Origin: Streptomyces sannanensis
Lineage (GTDB): Bacteria > Actinomycetota > Actinomycetes > Streptomycetales > Streptomycetaceae
Length of the DNA stretch: 64,000 nt
Assembly (NCBI RefSeq): GCF_039536205.1
Contig: NZ_BAAAYL010000001.1
Coordinates: 2,294,001-2,358,000, forward strand
Direction: 5' to 3'
The notes beneath the pieces were generated by a model that worked only from the letters and a program-made list of their open reading frames with translations, was not told the DNA's origin and searched no databases. Positions 45,742 to 53,915 of this stretch are shown here, in pieces. Position 1 is the first letter of the stretch. Each line of letters begins with the position of its first letter. The translations under genes were made by a program, and so were the position numbers.

Positions 45742-45975
45742 TCAGGCCGCGACGAACGAGTAGAAGCGCTTGAGTGTGCAGTGCTCGTCCAGCAGCCGGC
45801 CGTAGATCGGCTCCCCCTCCAGCTCCCGGTAGGTCTCGATGGGGTCGCCTTTTATGATCAGCGCCCGCGCGCACTCCTCACACCAGTACTGGTAGTCGGG
45901 GTTGACCGGGTCCATGTCGCGAACAATGGGCGTACCGCTGTCGCACCAGTCGCACCTCCGCCTGTGTGCACCCAT
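45742..45975 (-). CDS. Small zinc-finger-like conserved protein
   Basis: A 77-residue protein with CDWCDSGTPIVRDM and YWCEECARALIIKGDPIETYRELEGEPIYGRLLDEHCTLKRF: two CxxC pairs about 20 residues apart can hold one zinc. No enzyme motif is seen. It starts three bases after the stop of the neighbouring zinc-ribbon gene, so the two form an operon, lying between two tRNA-Ala copies. The function is unknown; a DNA, RNA or protein adaptor is typical for such folds. Confidence 0.78.
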   Translation of the reverse strand: MGAHRRRCDWCDSGTPIVRDMDPVNPDYQYWCEECARALIIKGDPIETYRELEGEPIYGRLLDEHCTLKRFYSFVAA

Positions 45976-45978
45976 GGC

Positions 45979-46140
45979 TCAGCTCCAGGCGTGGCCGCAG
46001 GCCGTGCACACGCAGGACACCCCGCCGTTGTCGCCGAGCACTTGGGCGACCTTGTCGGAACCGCAGGACGGGCAAGTGAGGCGGGCTTGATCCTCCGCCG
46101 CGCCGGGCAGGCCAGGGACCTCTTCGCGGCTCGCAGGCAT
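45979..46140 (-). CDS. 53-residue zinc-ribbon protein
   Basis: From ATG 46140 the frame reads MPASREEVPGLPGAAEDQARLTCPSCGSDKVAQVLGDNGGVSCVCTACGHAWS. CPSCGS and CVCTACGHAW are a classic rubredoxin-type zinc ribbon resembling the N-terminal ribbon of TFIIB/TFIIS-like proteins. The longer open frame upstream runs through a tRNA and is not coding. The stop is three bases before the next small zinc-finger gene. The role is unknown. Confidence 0.72.
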   Translation of the reverse strand: MPASREEVPGLPGAAEDQARLTCPSCGSDKVAQVLGDNGGVSCVCTACGHAWS

Positions 46141-46300
46141 CCCGCACTCCCTCCCGATCGGTCCGTCCCCCTCAGGCCGTCCGATTCTGCCATGCCCCCG
46201 CAAGGGGGCCAGTGCCATGAAACGACCCCGGTCGGCCGCGCCGGGCTGAGTGACCGTCACCGGTGGCCTCCGACCGCGCCGCGGGTTCCGCAAAGCAGAA

Positions 46301-46326
46301 ATCCCGCCCCCTGGCGGGGGCGGGAT
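46301..46326 (-). terminator. Terminator downstream of tRNA-Ala copy 2
   Basis: Eleven-base arms atcccgccccc / gggggcgggat with a four-base loop, nine bases past the tRNA 3' end on the minus strand, followed by TTCTGCTTTG, a partly U-rich tail. It differs in sequence from the terminator of copy 1. Confidence 0.75.
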
Positions 46327-46334
46327 CCGGGCTG

Positions 46335-46407
<73 letters not shown>

Positions 46408-46480
46408 GCTGCTCTCTGCGCTGTGAGCGCCTCGAACGAGTAGAACTCTAACCCAGTGACCAGCAGAAAGTGAAATCCGC

Positions 46481-47134
46481 TCAGTCGTCGTCGCCGAGCA
46501 CCGGCTCCGGGAGCGTGCCGGCGTTGTGCTCCAGCAGCCGCCAGCCGCGCGCGCCCTCGCCGAGCACGGACCAGCAGCAGTTGGACAGGCCGCCCAGGCC
46601 CTCCCAGTGGTGCGGTTCCAGGCCCAGCAGCCGACCGATCGTGGTGCGGATCGTGCCGCCGTGGCTGACGACGACGAGCGCGCCGTCGTCGGCCAGCTTG
46701 TCGGCGTGGTGCAGCACGACGGGGGCCGCGCGGTCGGCAACCTCGGTCTCCAGTTCACCGCCACCGCGGCGCACCGGCTCGCCGCGCTTCCACGCGGAGT
46801 ACTCCTCGCCGTACCGCTCGGTGATCTCGTCGTGGGTCAGCCCCTGCCAGGCTCCCGCGTAGGTCTCGCGCAGCGCCGAGTCATGGGCCACGTCGAGGCC
46901 GGTGACGGACGACAGCTCGCGTGCCGTCGCCGACGCGCGCTTGAGGTCCGAGGAAACGATCGCGTGCGGCTTCAGCGCGGCCAGCAGCCTCGCCGAGCGC
47001 CGGGCCTGGGCGAGGCCGGCCGCGGTCAGCTCGATGTCGGTGGATCCCTGGAAGCGGCGCTCCAGATTCCACGAGGTCTGGCCGTGCCTCCACAGGACTA
47101 TGCGGCGCCCCCGGCCGCTCCTGCCGCCGTTCAG
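46481..47134 (-). CDS. Histidine phosphatase family protein, CTG start
   Basis: A 217-residue phosphoglycerate-mutase-like phosphatase. The catalytic motif LWRHGQTSWNLERRFQGSTDIELTAAG puts RHG at residues 16-18. The second motif SSDLKRA and the acid residue region LRETYAGAWQGL follow, and the distal VVVSHGGTIR supplies the other histidine. All four catalytic residues are present. The only codon before the RHG motif able to start translation is CTG at 47134: an in-frame TGA lies just upstream and there is no ATG/GTG/TTG between. The CTGA overlap with the rsfS stop mirrors ATGA coupling. The substrate is unknown. Confidence 0.85.
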   Translation of the reverse strand: MNGGRSGRGRRIVLWRHGQTSWNLERRFQGSTDIELTAAGLAQARRSARLLAALKPHAIVSSDLKRASATARELSSVTGLDVAHDSALRETYAGAWQGLTHDEITERYGEEYSAWKRGEPVRRGGGELETEVADRAAPVVLHHADKLADDGALVVVSHGGTIRTTIGRLLGLEPHHWEGLGGLSNCCWSVLGEGARGWRLLEHNAGTLPEPVLGDDD

Positions 47135-47562
47135 TTCAGCTCACCGTCCGCGGCCTCGGCGAGCCGGGCGTGCTCCTCCGCCTTGCCGCGGGTCTTCTGC
47201 GCGTCCTCGGGGAGCGGCAGCTCGGGGCAGTCCTTCCACAGCCGCTCCAGGGCGTAGAAGACGCGCTCCTCGCTGTGCTGGACGTGCACCACGATGTCGA
47301 TGTAGTCGAGCAGCACCCAGCGGGCCTCGCGGTCGCCCTCGCGGCGCACCGGCTTGGCACCGAGGTCCTTCAGCAGCCGCTCCTCGATCTCGTCGACGAT
47401 CGACTTGACCTGGCGGTCGCTGGGTGCGGAGGCGAGCAGAAAGGCATCGGTGATCGACAGCACGTCGCTGACGTCGTAGGCGATGATGTCGTGCGCGAGC
47501 TTGTCCGCTGCCGCCTGTGCGGCGGTGGTGATGAGCTCGATGGAACGGTCCGTGGCGGTCAC
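47131..47562 (-). CDS. rsfS: Ribosome silencing factor RsfS
   Basis: RsfS binds ribosomal protein L14 and blocks subunit joining under starvation. The 143-residue protein has the family core HDIIAYDVSDVLSITDAFLLASAPSDRQVKSIVDEIEERL followed by GDREARWVLLDYIDIVVHVQHSEERVFYALERLW. The GTG start is at 47562. Its stop overlaps the CTG start of the histidine phosphatase. RsfS lies downstream of nadD, as in most bacteria, here with an LCP-like gene between. Confidence 0.95.
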   Translation of the reverse strand: MTATDRSIELITTAAQAAADKLAHDIIAYDVSDVLSITDAFLLASAPSDRQVKSIVDEIEERLLKDLGAKPVRREGDREARWVLLDYIDIVVHVQHSEERVFYALERLWKDCPELPLPEDAQKTRGKAEEHARLAEAADGELN

Positions 47563-47661
47563 TGATGAAGGCTTTCGTCGGCGGTCAGGATCCCTTCAAG
47601 GGTCTCACGGACCGCCGACGCCCCCAGGTCCTGTCCAGCCGATCACGCCGGACTCGCGACG

Positions 47662-47735
47662 CTCCCCCAGCTACCTCCCACAGCTACCTCCCACAGCTAC
47701 CGCTGGGGGTGCCCCCAGGGTGCCCCGAGAGGTAC
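47662..47735. repeat. Dispersed palindrome with internal 13-bp tandem repeats
   Basis: gctcccccagctacctccc is followed by two further cagctacctccca-type units, then cgctgggggtgcccccaggg. The outer arms are complementary and the inner part is a tandem array. The same composite appears at 51640-51697. It lies between the LCP-like gene stop and the rsfS start, so it may end the LCP transcript. Confidence 0.7.
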
Positions 47736-47830
47736 CCCCACCGCATGCGTGGACATCAGCCGCTCCGCGGCGGGCGCGCCCTGATCCGGCCCGATCGACC
47801 GGACAGGACCAAGGCCTTGGTGTGACCGCC

Positions 47831-49492
47831 CTACTTCACCTCGTAGTCCTGGCCGAGGACGACCGAGATGTCGGCGTTCGCCGCGGGCTTGCCCTGCCGC
47901 ACCGCGCTCTCCGGCAGACCGAGGGTCTTGGCGACCTCGACGGCCTTCGCCTTCTGCGCGGCGTCACCGTAGATCACCTCCGAGGACTGCTCGGTGTCCG
48001 CCTTGCCCGAGTCGACGAAGCTGTAACCGCCGCCCACCAGCGTGATGCGCGCGCTCTCCGCCGCGTCCTGGTTCCCGCTGGCGTTCTTGACGCCTACGCG
48101 TACGGCGGCACCCTGCTCGGGTGCGTGGACCGTTCCGCCCAGTATGTCCTTGACCACACTCTCGGTGGCCTTGTCGCCGAGCGTGCCGTCGTCCTGCACC
48201 GGGAGCAGCGTCGTCTTGTGGTCGCCCACCTTGGCGTGCTCGGCGAGCTTGGCGAGGGAGGCCCCCAGGTCGGACTCGGGCAGTGAGGGGTCGAGAATCT
48301 GGGCGAGCGTCTGGATCGTGATCGTCGCGGCCTTCGGATCACTCGAGATCTTGCGCAGTACGCCGTACATGACCTGGCCGAACCGCTGCAGCTGACGGTC
48401 CTCGGCCTCCGCGGGGGCGCGGTAGGTGGCGTATGCCACGGCCGCCCGGCCGCCGAGCGTCTGCTTCTCGCCCTTCTTGACCAGCGGAGGGTCACCCTTC
48501 TTCGCTCCGGGCACATCCGTGTCGGTGTCGATGTCGATGTTGCCGACCAACTCGACGAGGTTCTCCAGGTACGGGGTGTCCAGCCGCCAGGTTCCGGTGA
48601 TCTTCGCGCCGAGCAGGGTGTCCAGCGCCTCACGCGTGCCGGCCGAGCCGTCGTCGTCGACGGACTTGCCGAGCGTGGTGACGGTGCCGTCGTCGTTGGA
48701 AACGGAAAGGGAGTTGGGCAGCAGGACGGTGGTGCCCTGCTTGGTGGTCACGTTGTCGACGAGCAGCGCCGTGGAGGTGCCGCCCTTCTTGGTGTCGTGC
48801 AGATGCACCACGATCACGTCCCGCTTCTGCGGTCCGGCCCCGGTGGTCTGCTGCCGATCGGTGTCCGACGTGCCGGGCAGGCTCCCGGTGAACCACAGAT
48901 AGCCCACTCCGCCCACCACGACCAGGGCCAGCGCCACGGCCAGCGCGATGATCCGGTTGCGGCCACGGCGTCTGGCCTCCTCGCGCCGCTCGGTGCGGCT
49001 CTCGGTGAACTTCAGCCAGTCGATGACGTCTTCGGAGTCCTCGTCCGGGTCCTCGACGAAGGAGAACTGCTCGGTACGGAGGTCGGGCTCGGCGCTCCGC
49101 TGCGTCGGTACGGCGCGCTCGTGAGGCTGGGGCTGAGGCTCGGCCGTCGGCGGGGCGGGCTGCTGCGGGACGAACGGCTGCGGGCCCCGGGCGGGGGCCT
49201 CGGCCTGCTGGGGGATCCACTGCTGGGTCGTGTCCACGGCGGCGGGCTGCTGGGCGGCGTCGTACCCGTAGCCGTAGCCGTAGCCGTACTGCGGGGGCTG
49301 CTGCGGCTGCTGGGGGTGCGGAGACTGCGCGTACGGGTCGTGGACGGGCTGCTGTGGGCCGTACGGGTCGTAGCCGTACTGCTGTGGCGCCTGCTGTGGC
49401 TGCTGGTACACCGGCTGCCCGTACTCGTCGTAGCCGATGACCTGCGGCTGCGGCTGGTAATACGGGTCGTACGGGTGCTGCTGGTCGTTCAC
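47831..49492 (-). CDS. LytR-CpsA-Psr (LCP)-like membrane protein with LytR_C domain
   Basis: A 553-residue protein. Residues ~1-165 are a Tyr/Gln/Pro-rich cytoplasmic tail (QPQPQVIGYDEYGQPVYQQ, repeated YGYDPYGPQQP). A transmembrane helix follows near 190-210 (RIIALAVALALVVVGGVGYLWF). Outside there is an LCP-like domain (~225-420; DVIVVHLHDTKKGGTSTALLVDN ... LDTLLGAKITGTWRLDTPYLENLVELVGNIDI). A LytR_C domain ends it (~455-550; VRVGVKNASGNQDAAESARITLVGGGY). LCP enzymes transfer wall polymers to peptidoglycan. The usual arginine-rich pyrophosphate site is poorly kept, so catalysis is uncertain. GTG 49492 is chosen. Confidence 0.85.
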   Translation of the reverse strand: MNDQQHPYDPYYQPQPQVIGYDEYGQPVYQQPQQAPQQYGYDPYGPQQPVHDPYAQSPHPQQPQQPPQYGYGYGYGYDAAQQPAAVDTTQQWIPQQAEAPARGPQPFVPQQPAPPTAEPQPQPHERAVPTQRSAEPDLRTEQFSFVEDPDEDSEDVIDWLKFTESRTERREEARRRGRNRIIALAVALALVVVGGVGYLWFTGSLPGTSDTDRQQTTGAGPQKRDVIVVHLHDTKKGGTSTALLVDNVTTKQGTTVLLPNSLSVSNDDGTVTTLGKSVDDDGSAGTREALDTLLGAKITGTWRLDTPYLENLVELVGNIDIDTDTDVPGAKKGDPPLVKKGEKQTLGGRAAVAYATYRAPAEAEDRQLQRFGQVMYGVLRKISSDPKAATITIQTLAQILDPSLPESDLGASLAKLAEHAKVGDHKTTLLPVQDDGTLGDKATESVVKDILGGTVHAPEQGAAVRVGVKNASGNQDAAESARITLVGGGYSFVDSGKADTEQSSEVIYGDAAQKAKAVEVAKTLGLPESAVRQGKPAANADISVVLGQDYEVK

Positions 49493-49511
49493 CGGGGCCC
49501 CTCTCCGTGGC

Positions 49512-50114
49512 TCACTCGCCGCGGTACAGCTGGCGCTTGTCGATGTAGCGGACCACACCGTCCGGCACCAGGTACCAGACCGGCTCGCCCTGCGCGACCC
49601 TTGCCCGGCAGTCCGTCGAGGAGATGGCCAGCGCAGGCACCTCCACCAGGGAGACACCGCCTGCCGGCAGCCCGTCGTCCGTCAGTATGTGCCCTGGCCT
49701 GGTGACGCCGATGAAATGGGCGAGCGAGAACAGCTCCGTCGCGTCGCGCCAGGTCAGGATCTGGGAGAGCGCGTCGGCACCGGTGATGAAGAAGAGGTCC
49801 GCGTCGCTGTTGAGCGCCCGCAGATCCCTCAGTGTGTCGATGGTGTACGTCGGCCCGCCGCGGTCGATGTCGATACGGCTCACCGAGAACTGCGGGTTGG
49901 ACGCCGTCGCGATGACCGTCATCAGATAGCGGTCCTCGGCCGGGGACACATGCCGGTGGGTCTTCTGCCAGGGCTGCCCGGTCGGTACGAAGATCACCTC
50001 GTCGAGGTGGAACTGCGCGGCCACCTCACTGGCGGCCACGAGGTGTCCGTGATGGATCGGGTCGAACGTCCCGCCCATGACGCCGATGCGGCGCTTTACC
50101 GGACCGGTAGGCAT
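49512..50114 (-). CDS. nadD: Nicotinate-nucleotide adenylyltransferase
   Basis: NadD converts nicotinate mononucleotide to deamido-NAD in NAD synthesis. The 200-residue protein has [25 protein letters not shown] (nucleotidyltransferase HxGH motif), VPTGQPWQK and the ISSTDCR motif near the C-terminus. ATG 50114 has GGGAG/AGGA immediately upstream; ATG 50129, five codons earlier, is in frame and is used in some annotations of relatives. The LCP-like gene starts 19 bp after its stop. Confidence 0.94.
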   Translation of the reverse strand: MPTGPVKRRIGVMGGTFDPIHHGHLVAASEVAAQFHLDEVIFVPTGQPWQKTHRHVSPAEDRYLMTVIATASNPQFSVSRIDIDRGGPTYTIDTLRDLRALNSDADLFFITGADALSQILTWRDATELFSLAHFIGVTRPGHILTDDGLPAGGVSLVEVPALAISSTDCRARVAQGEPVWYLVPDGVVRYIDKRQLYRGE

Positions 50115-50167
50115 GTCCTGCTCTCCCATGCGTGCAGAGCCTACTGGCCCGGCGAAACTGCCCTGTC

Positions 50168-50329
50168 TCAGCGGTCGCGGTTGAACCGGGTGGTGACCCA
50201 CAGCATGAGCAGCAGCACGACGAGCGCCCCACCACCGGTGAGGTACGGGCTGAGGCTTTCGTGGTTACCACCGTGCTCGCCGCCTTCGGCGAGAGTGACA
50301 AGGGACTGTGCAGCGCTGTGGAGGATCAT
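50168..50329 (-). CDS. 53-residue single-pass membrane protein
   Basis: From ATG 50329 the minus strand encodes [21 protein letters not shown] and then [33 protein letters not shown] charged/His-containing extracellular-type N-terminus leads into one 17-19-residue hydrophobic helix and a basic RFNRDR end. Good codon usage and its place directly upstream of nadD support a real gene; similar short proteins ending FNRDR occur in Streptomyces from memory. The function is unknown. Confidence 0.75.
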   Translation of the reverse strand: MILHSAAQSLVTLAEGGEHGGNHESLSPYLTGGGALVVLLLMLWVTTRFNRDR

Positions 50330-50540
50330 CTTCTGCAGGACCTATCGGGAGTCGGAGCGGAGACTTCGTCACATCGTATGCGGGCGCCCCGGGCACGCTC
50401 ACGCCGACTCAGGCGTTGTGGATGTTGCAACGGGCCGAGACCGAGATATCCACAGGCCTCCGGCTGCAAGGCGGCTCCACCACCTAGTCTTGGATCTGCC
50501 AGGGGGACGAGCGGGACTCGTACGGAACAGGGGGACACCC

Positions 50541-51608
50541 ATGACCGGCAGCACCAGCGACAACGGCGAGAGCGTGCCGAGCAGGCAGCGCAAGCGATTC
50601 CCCGGGATCTCGTCCCGGGCGTACGAACATCCGGCGGACCGGTCCGCGCTGGTGGCGCTGCGCAGGCTCAGCGGATTCGACACCGTCTTCAAGGCCCTCA
50701 GCGGACTGCTGCCCGAGCGCAGTCTGCGGCTGCTCTTCCTCTCCGACTCGGTGCGGGTGAGCGATGCGCAGTTCGCCCATCTCAACGCCATGCTGCGGGA
50801 CGCGTGCTACATCCTGGACCTGGAGAAGGTCCCGCCGATGTACGTCACACAGGACCCCAAGCCGAACGCCATGTGCATCGGCCTCGACGAGCCGATCATC
50901 GTGGTCACCACGGGCCTGGTGGAGCTGCTCGACGAGGAGGAGATGCGGGCGGTCGTCGGCCACGAGGTGGGTCACGCCCTCTCTGGCCACTCCGTCTACC
51001 GCACGGTCCTGCTCTTCCTCACCAATCTCGCTCTCAAGGTCGCCTGGATACCACTGGGCAATGTCGCGATCATGGCGATCGTCACTGCGCTGCGTGAGTG
51101 GTTCCGCAAGTCGGAGCTCTCCGCCGACCGGGCGGGACTGCTGGTCGGCCAGGACCTCCAGGCTTCCATGCGCGGCCTGATGAAGATCGCCGGTGGCAAC
51201 CATCTGCACGAGATGAACGTGGACGCGTTCCTGGAGCAGGCGGAGGAGTACGAGGCGGCCGGCGACCTGCGCGACTCCGTGCTCAAGATCCTCAATGTGC
51301 TGCCCCGCTCCCACCCGTTCACCACTGTGCGGGCCGCCGAGCTGAAGAAGTGGGCGCAGAGCCGCGACCACCAGCGGATCATGGACGGCCACTACCCGCG
51401 CCGAGAGGACGACAAGGAGGCCTCGGTCACGGACTCCTTCCGGGAGTCGGCCAGTCATTACGCCGACTCGGTGCGCAGCAGCAAGGATCCGCTGCTGAAG
51501 CTGGTGAGCGACATAGCCGGCGGGGCCGGTGACCTCGGCGGCAAGCTGCGCGACCGGTTCACCGGGGGCTCGTCCGGCTCCGGCAAGGGCTCCGAGGACA
51601 AGGACTAG
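50541..51608 (+). CDS. M48 family zinc metalloprotease
   Basis: A 355-residue peptidase related to HtpX/Ste24. The zinc motif VVGHEVGHALSGHSVY (HEVGH near residue 140) is present, with the distal Glu in ELSADRAGLL. One or two hydrophobic helices follow (TVLLFLTNLALKVAWIPLGNVAIMAIV), placing it at the membrane. The C-terminal third (RDHQRIMDGHYPRREDDKEA onward) is hydrophilic and Gly/Ser-rich. ATG 50541 has cagGGGGA nine bases ahead. It is divergent from the small membrane protein and nadD. Confidence 0.93.
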   Translation: MTGSTSDNGESVPSRQRKRFPGISSRAYEHPADRSALVALRRLSGFDTVFKALSGLLPERSLRLLFLSDSVRVSDAQFAHLNAMLRDACYILDLEKVPPMYVTQDPKPNAMCIGLDEPIIVVTTGLVELLDEEEMRAVVGHEVGHALSGHSVYRTVLLFLTNLALKVAWIPLGNVAIMAIVTALREWFRKSELSADRAGLLVGQDLQASMRGLMKIAGGNHLHEMNVDAFLEQAEEYEAAGDLRDSVLKILNVLPRSHPFTTVRAAELKKWAQSRDHQRIMDGHYPRREDDKEASVTDSFRESASHYADSVRSSKDPLLKLVSDIAGGAGDLGGKLRDRFTGGSSGSGKGSEDKD

Positions 51609-51639
51609 TTCCCCTCCCGGCAACGTTTGCCCCGTCGCG

Positions 51640-51697
51640 ACGCTCCCCCAGCTACCTCCCCCAGCTACCTCTGGGGGCACCCCCAGGGTGCCCCCAG
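51640..51697. repeat. Dispersed palindrome with tandem units, second copy
   Basis: gctcccccagctacctccc, then ccagctacctctgggggcac and ccccagggtgccccc: nearly the same composite as at 47662-47735. It lies 31 bp after the M48 protease stop and can fold strongly, so it may also terminate that transcript. Confidence 0.7.
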
Positions 51698-52014
51698 GCA
51701 CGCACGCTTGCTGCGTTCGCCGGAAACCCGAGTAGCGCTGCTACGAGGGTCTTCGGCCGCCTTGGGATCGCACGCACCGGACGCCGCTCCCTGGCGGGCA
51801 AACGTTGCCGGTCGCGGCATTAGCTAGTGCTGTGGCCGGAAAGGTTTGCCGGGAAGCTCGCGGCGCCCGGTGCGGTGCATCGCAAGGCGGAGCATCGCAG
51901 CTCGTACTAGGCCGTACTCGCGCGATGCGACAACGCAGCGAGGTGCCGTGCCGGGCGGCGCGAGCCGGTGAACCTTTCCGGTCACAGCACTGGCCACGGG
52001 GTGTCCGGCGGCCG
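51698..52014. repeat. Intergenic repeat cluster between M48 gene and next gene
   Basis: No coding region is seen in these 317 bp. 51698-51780 and 51875-51958 carry the inverted and direct versions of the end motifs found at 31-125 (gcatcgcaaggcggag, cgacaacgcagcgagg). Between and around them are short related palindromic words built on ggcaaacgttgcc, ccggaaaggtttgccgg and ccggtgaacctttccgg; the same words recur near 55280-55335. This looks like nested dispersed elements. Confidence 0.55.
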
Positions 52015-53085
52015 TCACCGGGAGGGCTGGGCGCTCGGGTCGAGGGTGCCGCAGAGCGCCGCCGTGGGGCTTCCCACGGCGTACGGGTCGGTGCCCGCCG
52101 GGCCCTTTCCGGACGCCTTCTCGCCCGCCAACAGCGGCTGGAACCCGACCGACGTGTCGGAGGAACAGGCGAGCGGTCCTGCCTGGACGTAGCTGACCAG
52201 CAGCTCGGCCCGGTGCGTGCGCAGATCGTCCCGGTCGAACCGGAAGTGCAGCTCACGCCGGACAGTGAAGAGCGAGGCCCCGTCCGCCTTCGCCGCGGGG
52301 CCGGCCGGCCGCAGCGTGTACGAGAAGGTGTGGTCGGAGACCACGTCGATGGTGCCGCTGTCGATCTCGCTGAACCGGAACGTGCCGCTCACCCGCACAT
52401 CCGGGTCGGCGAGCACCGCCGCCGGGGCCAGGCGCACCAGCCAGCCGCTGATGGAGTGGCGTCCGTCGTCGGACGGCGTCCTGACGCTCCGGTCGAACTG
52501 CGCCTGCTGGTCCGGGTCGATCAGCACCCGTACGGAATGCACCGAAGTGCCGGCCAGCACGTCGGGGGCGAGGGAGGACTTCACCAGATAGTCCTTGGCG
52601 ATGTCCAGGGCGGTCCCCACCTGGCTGTCCGAGAAGTGGACCGTCCGCCCGGTGGGGGGCATCGTGATGCCCGCGGCACCGGTCCGGAAGTGTGCGGCCG
52701 GGCTGTGTGCGAAGAGCTCCGACGGCTTGTCGCCGGGCACGCGATCCCGCGGCGCGAGGGGTACCACCGTGGTCCGCAGCGGCTCGGTACGCAAGGCGGA
52801 CGCTGACTGGTACGGGTGGCGTACACCCATGTAGATGGCGGTTCCGAAGGCCAGCACGAGCAGCAGGACCAGGATCAGGGCCTGCTTGGAGGAACGTCTG
52901 ACCGACCATGCGGGACGGCTGCGCACGGCACGCGCGTGCTCACGCATCCGCTCCTGCGCGGAGAACTCCTGAAAGGGCGCAGCACGAACGAAGGACTCGT
53001 CGAAGACCACAGACCTGTACTCGTCTTCACCACCGCCGGGGAGGCCCTCGGGTGTCCCCTCGGGTGGCTCTCCACGCCCTGCCAT
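52015..53085 (-). CDS. Single-pass membrane protein of unknown function (SVVFDESFVRAA motif)
   Basis: A 356-residue protein. The cytoplasmic N-terminus has EYRSVVFDESFVRAAPFQEFSAQERMREHARAVRSR, one helix near 70-88 follows (ALILVLLLVLAFGTAIYMGV), and the extracellular remainder is ~265 residues, with a single possible disulphide (ACSSD ... ALCGT). It is conserved in Streptomyces without assigned function. The neighbouring upstream gene encodes another single-pass protein with the same N-terminal FDEDFVRAA motif, suggesting a shared cytoplasmic partner. Confidence 0.78.
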   Translation of the reverse strand: MAGRGEPPEGTPEGLPGGGEDEYRSVVFDESFVRAAPFQEFSAQERMREHARAVRSRPAWSVRRSSKQALILVLLLVLAFGTAIYMGVRHPYQSASALRTEPLRTTVVPLAPRDRVPGDKPSELFAHSPAAHFRTGAAGITMPPTGRTVHFSDSQVGTALDIAKDYLVKSSLAPDVLAGTSVHSVRVLIDPDQQAQFDRSVRTPSDDGRHSISGWLVRLAPAAVLADPDVRVSGTFRFSEIDSGTIDVVSDHTFSYTLRPAGPAAKADGASLFTVRRELHFRFDRDDLRTHRAELLVSYVQAGPLACSSDTSVGFQPLLAGEKASGKGPAGTDPYAVGSPTAALCGTLDPSAQPSR

Positions 53086-53174
53086 ACCTTCAGGGTAGGT
53101 CGGCGGAAGGAAAGGTAAACGTGCTGGTACACGACAAGTTCTGACGAGTTCGCACGGACCCGTTCACAGCCGGT

Positions 53175-53837
53175 TCACGGGGTGCGGGGAACCGCGGAAA
53201 CCGGCGGTGCGGAGTACTCGGCGGACGCCGAGGGGGCGGCCGGGACGCCCGTCGCGGAGCCCTCGCCGCTCCGCGGCGGCACGGCCGTCCCGCTGTCCGG
53301 ACCGGTGTCGAAGCCCGAGGAGGCCGGCGGCGGCACCTGGTCCTGGCGATTGCCGGAGGCACCCCGGTAGACCGCGGTGAACGCGAGCGCGACCATGCCG
53401 ACGCCCATCAGCAGGGCCAGCAGCCAGGCCACCGGCCGGTGCCAGCGGGCCTGGCCGCGGTAGGGGCGGAGCACACCACCGTGCCGTCCGTACGGGTCCG
53501 CGCCCGCTGCGCCGAGCCCTGCGGGGTCGTACGCGTCGTCGCGGCGAATACGGCCCGGGCCGTATTCGCCGCCGTCGGGGCCGTATGCCTCGTACCCGTC
53601 CTCGTAGGGCTCGTCCTCGCCCGCTCCGGCGCCTGCGCGGGCCTTGGCCGCCTCGGCCTCGGCACGCGCCTGGGCAGCTGCCAGCAGCCGCTCCACCGCC
53701 GTCGGTTCGTGTATCCCCGCGGCCCGTACGAAGTCCTCGTCGAACACCACGGAGGCGAAGTCCTCTTCCGCGCCTCCGCGGTCGTCGTCGGGCTCCCAGC
53801 CGTCCGGGAACGGCCTGCCCCCCACGTCGTCCGGCAC
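53175..53837 (-). CDS. Single-pass membrane protein of unknown function (SVVFDEDFVRAA motif)
   Basis: A 220-residue protein from GTG 53837. The N-terminal motif FASVVFDEDFVRAAGIHEPTAVERLLAAAQARAEAEAAKARA is followed by an acidic Tyr/Gly-rich linker (EDEPYEDGYEAYGPDGGEYGPG). A transmembrane helix near 142-162 (PVAWLLALLMGVGMVALAFTAVYRG) and a Pro/Ser-rich external tail end it. The motif and layout parallel the next gene downstream. The function is unknown. It lies downstream of proA on the opposite... same strand with a 78-bp gap from the proA stop. Confidence 0.75.
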   Translation of the reverse strand: MPDDVGGRPFPDGWEPDDDRGGAEEDFASVVFDEDFVRAAGIHEPTAVERLLAAAQARAEAEAAKARAGAGAGEDEPYEDGYEAYGPDGGEYGPGRIRRDDAYDPAGLGAAGADPYGRHGGVLRPYRGQARWHRPVAWLLALLMGVGMVALAFTAVYRGASGNRQDQVPPPASSGFDTGPDSGTAVPPRSGEGSATGVPAAPSASAEYSAPPVSAVPRTP

Positions 53838-53915
53838 GGGTTCAGCGTAGCCCCGGGCGGTGGTTTTGGGCAGACAGTGGAAAAAGAGGACGAGGAGTGT
53901 GCGCGAGCACACCGC

